Assembly: GCA_012295275.1 (NCBI GenBank) | Contig: CM022673.1 | Coordinates: 23,284,081-23,348,080, forward strand | DNA length: 64,000 nt | Direction: 5' to 3' | Source of the DNA: Chrysomallon squamiferum | Lineage: Eukaryota; Mollusca; Gastropoda; Neomphalida; Peltospiridae | Shown here: positions 48,402 to 64,000 of the stretch, in pieces | How the letters are laid out: each line of letters starts with the position of its first letter | Position numbering within the stretch: the first letter of the stretch is position 1 | Translations under genes and position numbers: made by a program | The notes under the pieces: generated by a model | Told to the model about the DNA's origin: nothing | Database searches by the model: none | The model's input: the letters and a program-made list of their open reading frames with translations, nothing else

Positions 48402-48980
48402 AATATTTAAAATGCTTACATCTTCCGTCGTTGCTGCTGGAATCTCCTATGTTGAAAACCCACTGTGTGGGTCGGTTAAAGGTCAGATCAATCAAAACTG
48501 CGTTGTGTCGAAGTGCAGATCCTGGTTTTCCGAACGACAGTTTCACCAACCCTTGCTGAATGCAATAAGACGCAATACCTGGATAAGGCGACTCTAGAAT
48601 TTTTATGGAACTGTGATTTCCAGTTACCCGTCCTTGGGCGAGATCTATTATTACATCGAATTCACCTAAAAATATACATTGAACAGTTTCAACGTCATCA
48701 CTGTTATATACGAGGTTGTCGCTAAAGAAAGAATTTAATCACTAACCATCATAGCCATTTTACTACTCCATCATAGCCATCATCATCGTCGTTGGTTGTC
48801 ATCGTCATTATTATAATTTCTGTTATCAAAGTCACACAAAACAATGACTACTGAATAAAGGAAAATATCAAAGTTCATGTTGTCAAATAATAAAAAATCT
48901 ATTATTATGTGGATAACGTTAATGGATAAATCATATTAATCATTATTAATTTTTTGATTAATTATTTTATTTATTTATTA

Positions 48981-49037
<57 letters not shown>

Positions 49038-50226
49038 TTTTATGTTTTTATAAGTTGCTTCTTCCTTCATTTTTTTTTTCAGTAAAAACAGTAAATTTTG
49101 GCATCTGTTAGGTGAAGACATAATTTTCTTATACTTGACATTGATTACTATAGAGTTTGGCAATTTCCGTATGTATTTTTTGAAAAGTTGTTTGTTTACT
49201 CAAGTTCTTTCAGTTTGCTTTGTGTTAAGTGCCAGCACTGGTTGTTTGCCAGATTCTCTAACCTGTCAGAGTGTGATTGTAACACAGATGCTGCAAATGG
49301 GAATCCCACATGCGATAAACAAATAATCAGATTCACACACAAAATAAAAAGACATACCACATACAGACAAACACAAATACTCGCTTACATACATATATAT
49401 ATATATATATGAGTTGTGGACATAATAAACAAAATGAAACGTTCGTATTGCAAATAGACGTAAGAAATACATATGGTTATAAATATTCTTATTCAACATT
49501 TTTCAATACAATTTTATAAATTACCGTTATTTTTATTTTTCTCTTTATTCATCTTTTTTTACTCTGCCAGTGCACGGAGATGAAATTCCCGAATCACTTA
49601 ACTGTAAATAACATGACGTATTCGAGATAAGATATGTGATGCAATTTTTGTTGTCAGTCAAGTAAAGCTTTACTGATGAGCGTATAATACTGCACTTCAC
49701 ACCAAAATAACTTCATCGACCTTGAGTGGTTTGTAACACGGTCAGTGACATATTTCTTATCTTTTATTTTTTACAAAGAAGCTTTTCGTTGGAGCGGGAC
49801 GCACTTTTAATTCTAAAAGGATTTCTGAGAGATTATTTGGCAGTCGGTTAGCCAATCAGATTTGTTTTAACAAACAGGCGTGGTGTATGCTGTCTTGTCT
49901 TTTGGAAAGTTAATGACATAATGTGGCAGATTTTCTATGAACGTCATATTTCAGAAATAATAAAACGTTTGACTTTCGTTAATTAATGATAGCAAATATA
50001 TTAACAGGCTTTGATTGTCTTAAACAGAAACAGACTCCCTGCTTTAAATTTACTTTTCTTAAAACAGTATGTAACTCTTTCAAAACTCTAATAATATCGA
50101 TGATTATGATGATAATAATAAGAAGAATAAGAACAAAATTAATAATTAAATAAAATGATAGAAGACAGTTATTTTATAGGTACAAAAAATGAATTAAATC
50201 ACAGGTGAAATATAGCGACCTACAAA

Positions 50227-50258
<32 letters not shown>

Positions 50259-51404
50259 AAAAACCAACAACATACCAAAGTAACAACAAAAGCAACAATA
50301 AATAAATCAATAAATAAAATGAATAAATAAATAAAAACCAAGATTAGAAACATTAGAATTATATTTTAAGCCTGTATATTTTCTTTTCACTGAACCATTT
50401 ATCCATTTACTTAATTTTTTTCTTTCTTTTATGATTTCCTGTCTTGTTGTTTTGTTGTCAGTATATTTCCCTGCACACGCGTAAATGTGAAGAACTGTAA
50501 GATATGAATTAGTTTAAAAACAATGTTACCTGTGTAGGGTCCCATCAAGTATCGGGCTTCGTCGGGCCATTTCCTCTGTCGTCCGATGGTCATATCCAGA
50601 CTGTTTGGCATCAGGTTAATAGCTGTCACAGAAGTTTGATCTGTCTCATAATTCATCTTATTTTCGCTGTCATCTTGTAGAGCTGCGGGTTCCTCGTATG
50701 TTGATAACGTCTTAATTTTGTCATTGTTTTCACTCGATACGCTGTGATTAAATTCTTTACGCTGGTGCGGCTTCGGCAACGTAGCGGTCAACGTGACCGT
50801 AAGGTTTGTTAAATATAGTTAGCGCTGGAGTCGATCGTTCGTACTCTTCTTCATCGTAGATGTAATCGCTTTTGATGGCGCTCGCTGTTTGTTGTTCAGT
50901 CGTGGTCGTAGCTGGAGACAAAGTCGTTTGTTTCGTGATGCCATCTTCGGCTTTCGTTGTGACATAAATGTTATTTCTTGGATACGTAGCCGCTACGTCG
51001 CTATCGTTGGATCTGGCTGCGTCGTCGTTCTGGTGCAGTTTTCTGGGACCAGACCACGGTGACTGACACCTACAACCCTCATATATTTTTCGGAGATATT
51101 TTTTCACATATCTCTGACGTTTCCTGTTTCTTTCTCGTTCTTTTAACAGTTTCTGCTGGTTTTTTATTAGCTCTTTCAAAACGAAGCCCTGTTGAATAAT
51201 CAAATTTTGGAGTTCTCTCAGCTGCAGGTCCATAGATTTTAGAGAAATAATATCTTTTGTATTTGAATTTGAAACTGTGCCTTTACCGTCTTGACCGTCT
51301 CTGATAATCGACGCTACCTTCGTCTGATTGTCTGACGATTCTATGCTCCTTGCAGCTATAACATCCAGAACCGACAGAAGCAACAACACTGCAAAGAGAC
51401 CCAT
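47742..51404 (-). CDS. Predicted secreted protein with unnamed C-terminal domain (3 exons, frameshift in exon 1)
   Basis: Exons in reading order: 51404-50530, 48665-48420, 48091-47742. The start MGLFAVLLLLSVLDVIAARS is a clear signal peptide. A helical basic segment follows (LLKERERNRKRQRYVKKYL, about residues 84-102), then CRCQSPW and a Ser/Thr-rich, mucin-like stretch. The C-terminal 200 residues form a compact-looking domain: EFDVIIDLAQGRVTGNHSS, IQQGLVKLSFGKPGSALRHN, WVFNIGDSSSND, GDSNTQENDSEVDG, NEVVVWNNYAGNF, FALNGQ and NYDIFLGLNRVIAGNYRSG. I cannot name this domain. The exon 1 frame that begins at the signal peptide stops at 50757. The frame that splices correctly to exon 2 is the +1 frame, open from about 50820. 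The exon lengths sum to 1471 bases, one more than a multiple of three, so a one-base insertion or assembly error would explain it. An intact gene would encode about 489 residues. A broken gene is also possible. Confidence 0.75.
48323..48399. repeat. AAT array meeting ATT array (perfect inverted repeat)
   Basis: About 38 bp of AAT units run straight into about 38 bp of ATT units with no spacer. They end 21 bp from the 5' splice site of the secreted-protein gene's second intron and could form a long hairpin in the pre-mRNA. Confidence 0.9.
48980..49037. repeat. ATT array in intron 1 of the secreted-protein gene
   Basis: About 19 ATT units. Confidence 0.9.
50225..50254. repeat. AAAT microsatellite in intron 1 of the secreted-protein gene
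   Basis: Seven or more AAAT units, with further looser copies to 50340. Confidence 0.85.
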
Positions 51405-52541
51405 TTTTCAAAAAATCATATCATCCTGATGTTTCTTTCACAAAATTTAACTAATATTTCAAACATTCAAAGAAGTTTTCAAATTTAGATATTTTTTTTA
51501 AAATCAACATTATTAGATCGACGAATAAAAACAGCAAACATTAATTCATTGTTTTTCAAACTTGTACAGATTATCCTGTATTTGACAATATTTTCTCAGC
51601 TTTTGCGAATCTTCAGTGTCATTACAGAGATTGGTTCAGTCTACGCAAGCAGATCTTCACGTAGTCTATATGAAGAACAGAGTGTACTGCCAAAATGCGA
51701 CAGAACCTAACTGCGTAGAAAATTTCTTCGTTATTGGTTAAATCCTTCGCTTCTACACAAATCCGCCCCTGTTGTTATTTAACTACAAGAAAATTAGAAA
51801 TAATGATGTTTAAAACAGCTTTTCCGTTTGAATGGTGTAAATAAATGTCACGAACCTTTTGCCTTTTGAAAATAATGAAAGGAATATTGAAAAAACATAA
51901 ACGCGAAAATATGTCAGAATAATATTTTTGGGGGGTTATTTTCTTGTTGATAAAATGATATTTTCAAATAGGTTGCGTAGTAAAGTATATATATTCTTAT
52001 TTTATTGTTTTTAATATGTTCATTTTAGAAAACATATATTTGTATCTTAGACAAACAAACTGAGAATATTTTAAAACTCATCAAACAAATATTAATCAAT
52101 GATAACTTTGTAGATAACAATATATTATTGTCTTTAAGATATCATACAACTGACTGCAAAAACACTATCCATCAAAGTAATGTGAATAAAATAATATTTC
52201 GATCAGTATATATATCTATCACTGTTCTAACACATCTGTCGAAAATGGCGAGTTATGCCTTTGCGGTGAAATCAAATGAAGTCACGGTGGTTAATGTAAT
52301 CCTGTCTGACCTTTTGATTTTTCTTTTTCTTATTATTGTCGCCACATGCTCTAAATAGATCCAGGTTCAGATGACGTACTACATCTTAATGTGTGGCTCA
52401 GCGCTGGGAAATGGCGTAAACGTGCATTATAACGTTAATTTCATAAAGACAGTAACACACTTTCCAATTTGTTGCAACCAGTTTTTAATATATTTTTAAT
52501 AATAATGTGGACATATAGAGTAATGTATCCGTCTCAGTCGA

Positions 52542-52577
<36 letters not shown>

Positions 52578-53589
52578 TGTTTCTCTATAGCATAAAACAA
52601 AACAAAAAAGTTTTAAAATGTTTTTACATTATAAACAGTAAGACCTCACAGTGTTGTGGCAACAGCGGGTTTCTTCTCTCATCATCAGAAAAGAACTCTT
52701 CTATCTAATGACCATCTAACCACTAAGGTAAACCAAGTCGTCGTCATTAAAACACGAAACACAAAAAGTAATTAATATGAATTAAACTTTCAGGTAACGT
52801 TAAGCATTAATTCATATTCTCAGTCCTTTATCCAGTCAAGTACTTCCACCCTTAAAAGATAATAACTTTATTTCGCCACAGAATGGATAAATATTTTATT
52901 ATCATCGATTATTATCATTACATATGTGTTTAATTATAACCCGACTATCCTTTTAGACTAGATATTATTATCAGTTAACACAAAGGTATTTTACAGACTT
53001 AAGCAGATACCATTGCCTTCGTTAAAATGAAACTTTTTCCAGCGAGTGGCTGAGGAGGATTGATCCTGCAACTGTTTATACCTCAGACAAGTGCAGTAAA
53101 CAACGAACCACAACCAAAAACATTTGCACCAAAAGGTTGGGAATAAGCTTGTTTGCAAATCATTCAAAACATTACTCAACACCTGTCTTTCTTTTTCTTT
53201 TTTTTTTTTTTCTCGAAAAGGAGGTTACAAAAACACACTCTCTATTATGTAGGGTATAAAATATCGTAGGAAAAATCACATACACAATTACAATGTGAAA
53301 CATATTTATTATATACAGTACAGCAAAATAACATAAAACAAACCATAACTGTCAATGAGTGAAATTAAAAAGTGTTTCTAATAATTACTTCATTCAGGTT
53401 TTATTCGTGTTGTTCTGTCAGTCTGGAGTGGTGCTGTTACAACAAAGTAATTAGTGTGAGTTTTAGAATGTTTCCATAAAAGAACTGTTCAAATAAGGCT
53501 GCTGTGGGATTTGATTCCCGTGGCAGGTGTTTAGGTTATAGCCATTGTTGCTGGCTATTTGTACTGAGGCTTTTTCAAATCATTATTTA

Positions 53590-53800
53590 ATTTAGCACTT
53601 CATTTAAATCATTCCTCAACGTTCATTTAAATCAATTCATTTATTCATTTAAATCAATTCATTTATCATTTAAATCATTACATTACTCTTCATTTAAATC
53701 ATTACTTAATCTTCATTTAAATAATTCATTTCAATTTAACCATTCTTTTAAATCATTCAGTCACATATATTTAAAATTCATTCAAGTCATACCTTTACTA
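53590..53800. repeat. Irregular tandem repeat of cATTTAAATca
   Basis: About ten spaced copies of ttcatttaaatcatt and variants, each with the palindromic core ATTTAAAT. The unit varies from about 18 to 28 bp. Confidence 0.8.
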
Positions 53801-54210
53801 TTCTAAATCGTTCTAACTTGTAGAGAAGTTATGGTAGAACGCTAATTTATACGGAAACTTGTGCGCATGCGTATTGTATTTGTCCACACAGATATACTCA
53901 GTAATGTATGTATGAACTATATATAACGTATGACCTGATAATTTCGAATGTACAGAATGTTTCACTTGTATTTATTTCATAAATGATATGAAAATATACA
54001 AAATGTAACTAGGCATTAATAATGGCAGAGCTCTGCTCTTACGTCATATTATTTCAGATGAAGGTATACAGAATGGATTATTGATTCTGTCACAATAATT
54101 CACTCTACATGTTAATTTCCAAGAAAATATATATGCTGATTGAGCTGTGAAGTGTTAGTAATTCAGCTTGTCTTTATTATGTTACTTTCAGTATAAATAT
54201 ACATAATTTA

Positions 54211-54490
54211 TTAACTATGACATAATAGTAATTCAGCTTATGTCATTCTATTAGTGAAGATATTCAGGTGTTAACTATGACGTAATAGTAATTCAGTTTA
54301 TGTCATTCTATTAGTGAAGATATTCAGGTGTTAACTATGACGTAATAGTAATTCAGCTTATATCATTCTATTAGTGAAGATATTCAGGTGTTAACTATGA
54401 CGTAATAGTAATTCAGCTTATGTCATTCTATTAGTGAAGATATCCAGGTCAAACTATGACGTAATAGTAATTTAGCTTATGTCTTTATAT
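54211..54490. repeat. 60-bp tandem repeat, 4-5 copies, each with TGACGTAA-like motif
   Basis: The period is exactly 60 bp: copies at 54211, 54271, 54331, 54391 and a partial at about 54450. The unit begins ttaactatgacgtaatagta and includes attcagcttatgtcattcta. Copies 2-5 carry TGACGTAA, and copy 1 has TGACATAA. Flanking DNA from about 54140 to 54700 holds decayed copies of 'agtaattcagcttatgt'. Confidence 0.95.
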
Positions 54491-55202
54491 ATTTCTATTT
54501 TACAGGTATGATATAGGATTGTTATTAACGATACTCTAACAGTGATTCATCGTATGTACTAATTTGATGCTGAATTAAATTTTTATTTGAAAAACAAAAT
54601 AGCAATGATTCAGTTGTATCCTGTAGTGTAAGTTATTACTGTATTATAACAGTGAATCAGCTTATGTTAATTTCAAATGACGTTTCGATGCACAGGTAAA
54701 TCAGTTATAATAAATGTAGTTATATCTGGCTGCTTTCAAATACAAATATACAAGAAATATGAATTAGGCTGCGTCGTAACAATATTTCAGTCTCTCTACA
54801 TGCAGGTCTGTTAATTCACATACAGTTTCAGTATAAATTGTTTATTAATCTTATCTTCGCTGTTGTTTCTGAGTTTACGAATACTTATAATTATATGTAC
54901 ATATGGAAGAACATGAGATTCAAATGTATTAGTAATTACTATATTTTATTCACTGTTAATTTTATAAGATTTATTTATTTATACTTTTATAATTATTTTT
55001 TTTTTCATTTATAATACAAAAAAGCGAATATCTGCTTTACGAAACAGTTATAAAAAGACTGAGACAGAAAACAAAATTTATTCTGGATAACATTTATACA
55101 AGAATTATGTCCCTTTATTTTGAAGTATGTACTAAATTTTTATTTGTATTGTATATAATTATATACACAGGTACTTCTGAAATATATACAAATCTTGATT
55201 AA

Positions 55203-55204
55203 TC

Positions 55205-55262
<58 letters not shown>
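55203..55262. repeat. AAT microsatellite
   Basis: About 20 uninterrupted AAT units. Confidence 0.95.
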
Positions 55263-55264
<2 letters not shown>

Positions 55265-56111
55265 CAAATTAATCAACAGATTATTAATAATTAAAATGAT
55301 TTAAATCATACATACAATTATCTACACTTACAATATACTCATTCTTACATTTATGTAAAGCACCCATACACTTACAGTCACACACAAGCGCACGACATTT
55401 CCACACACCTGTATGAAATATTATTTATATTTATGAAGAAAACACCTCCAACAAAACAAAATGCTACAAATAATGTAAAAAAAAAATAAAAAAAATAAAA
55501 AAAAAATAAAAAGAAAAGAAAAAGATCTACATTTAATATCTGAAACATAGATACTGCCGTTGTGTTATGAGGCAGAATAAATCTCATTACCTATATGCAA
55601 CGGATATTTCATTTAACTTGTGGAGTCTGCATCGATTTTGGCCTCTCTCCCGTTTCACAATCAACTATCGTATCCAATGTGTAGAAAGACCATGCGCAGA
55701 AAATCATTATCATACATTATTAAGATGGTATACTAAACAGTCGTACACCGCTTCTCCAGTATTCTGGAATGTTGAAGATTTTCGAGTCCTGTATATAAGT
55801 GCCAACTTATGTTGCCATAGGAACAAGAATGATTACATAAAATAACTTAAAGACAACTACGTTGTCCAGAGATTTAATTTTACAAATGTTTGTCTTCAAG
55901 ATGCATTAATTATAACTGACATTTTATTTTAGAAAAAAAAAAAAAAAAAAAAAAAAAAGTTTATCTTATTTTATCGATTCAGAAACTAGTAATAAAAATG
56001 AATAATGTAGATACCTTTTCATTTATCTTTTACAAATATATTTTTATAAACCCTGCAGCCCATAAAACATCCAACCTGACTTTCTTATCATCTTGCAAAC
56101 ATACGTAATCG

Positions 56112-63003
<6,892 letters not shown>

Positions 63004-63025
63004 CTGCGAATAATATAAAAAAGTT

Positions 63026-63085
<60 letters not shown>

Positions 63086-63168
63086 TGTAATATTTTAGAA
63101 ATTAAATAAATAAAAATAAATAAATAAACATATTTTTTTTTAATTTAAAAAATTAATGTCTCAAATCT

Positions 63169-63205
<37 letters not shown>

Positions 63206-64000
63206 AAAAATCATTTATAATAATCATGAATATATGTAAACTATAGTTGTGTTCTTTTTTTTTCTTCTTCTTTTTTTTTTATACGTATGTAATTATGTAT
63301 CGCTATTTGAAAATCTAGATCATAATATATTCTGGCATGTGATTGTGACATATATATTATTACATACGTATATGTATTAATAAAAAAATAATTAGAAGAA
63401 GAAATACAAATAAACATTTGAAATATTTAACTGTATCGTCAGTGTTTGGAAAATGGCAAATTGTACTTTTAATAAGGCTTTTATAATAATCAAATATGAC
63501 AGTAATATAACACGCTCGTGAGATGCATAACATCTTCAGTACATTACCGTTTCGTACAGAAAACTATATTTAAACATTAACAGACTAACTGAATATAAAC
63601 TTCTTGCGGATTTTGTTGTCGAGGCAAAAGAAAACAAAATATCAACTCAATGTTTTTTCATCACATAGTATTGTTATGCTTCTGTTATTGACTGAGACTG
63701 GTTGCTTGTCACAAATACAACAATAACTGGAAAATGTAAAATAGGTACTTAACTTATTTGACAAGTATATTTTAATAAGAAATGAATAAAGCAACGTATT
63801 TAGTATTATAAGTTTTACTGCAGTTATCCATTTATCTCTCTGCCTTTCTGCATGTATATCTGTCACACACACACGCACACATACACGCACGTACTCACAT
63901 ACGTACATACATACACATATTTAAAAGACTAGTTATACATGGCCTAAAAAGTTCAATATGTCGCTATTTTACTCCTACACAACTGGAGTCGTAACGTGAT
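63004..64000. other. 5' side of the CPVL gene, no exon seen
   Basis: Presumed intron. It contains an AAT array (63026-63084), a poly(A) tract (63169-63201) and a CA/GT-rich stretch (63864-63920). I looked on the minus strand for a signal-peptide exon ending in a phase-1 donor and found none convincing. Confidence 0.6.

Larger units (their letters stand above)
51405..56111. other. Intergenic; 60-bp satellite, no supported gene
   Basis: 4.7 kb. 51405-51780 is the likely promoter and leader of the secreted-protein gene. A poly(T) tract lies at 52546-52575, an AAT array at 55203-55262 and poly(A) at 55931-55958. A 37-codon ORF at 52245-52358 starts in a good context but has no other support. The end near 56111 is the 3' flank of the carboxypeptidase gene. 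Confidence 0.6.

Noticed and set aside
47965-48597. 210-codon plus-strand frame
   Set aside because: It is antisense to exons 2 and 3 of the secreted-protein gene and runs through poly(T) and AAT/ATT arrays. The minus strand has matching splice sites and phases.
54211-54490. Regular repeats considered as a CRISPR array
   Set aside because: The repeats abut with no unique spacers, and the DNA is eukaryotic.
55567-55845. 92-codon plus-strand frame with mixed composition
   Set aside because: No recognisable motif, no flanking exon and no splice support. It could be a decayed mobile-element fragment but I cannot show that.
63642-63908. 88-codon minus-strand frame considered as the missing first CPVL exon
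   Set aside because: It has no signal peptide, is partly CA-repeat derived, and has no donor in the phase needed by the exon starting at 63003.

Overview
This is AT-rich, intron-rich animal nuclear DNA, crowded with simple-sequence repeats. Coding exons are split by introns of about 0.3-2 kb with canonical GT-AG junctions, and they are clearly richer in GC than their surroundings. The proteins are metazoan: SCAP, a CW/PWWP chromatin reader and a CPVL-type carboxypeptidase. A 50-bp repeat near position 3400 has the form of a repeat I associate with molluscs. I therefore suggest a mollusc, or at least a lophotrochozoan; the species cannot be read from the sequence.

Layout: 1-9.5 kb is repeat-rich DNA plus the presumed SCAP promoter and leader. 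9.6-23.1 kb (+) is a complete 24-exon SCAP gene, the sterol sensor that escorts SREBP. 25.2-31.3 kb (-) is a complete 11-exon gene for a nuclear protein with CW zinc finger, PWWP and ARID domains in that order. 32.6-42.5 kb (-) is a three-exon gene for an unrecognised 546-residue coiled-coil protein, whose 7.6-kb first intron is full of repeats. 42.5-47.7 kb is intergenic and carries a candidate pogo-like MITE, paired CRE motifs and large microsatellites. 47.7-51.4 kb (-) is a three-exon gene for a secreted protein with an unnamed C-terminal domain and an apparent frameshift in exon 1. 51.4-56.1 kb is intergenic and holds a 60-bp satellite. 56.1-63.0 kb (-) is a CPVL-type serine carboxypeptidase gene whose first exon lies beyond the exons I can identify, probably outside the window.

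The genes do not form a pathway. SCAP and the CW/PWWP/ARID gene converge tail to tail; the other genes all read on the minus strand. I joined the exons by hand from reading frame, splice sites and protein similarity. Every phase closed except at the one frameshift in the secreted-protein gene. I saw no CRISPR, operon, rRNA, convincing tRNA or viral gene. The best candidates for something not previously described are the CW-PWWP-ARID architecture and the unnamed C-terminal domain of the secreted protein.
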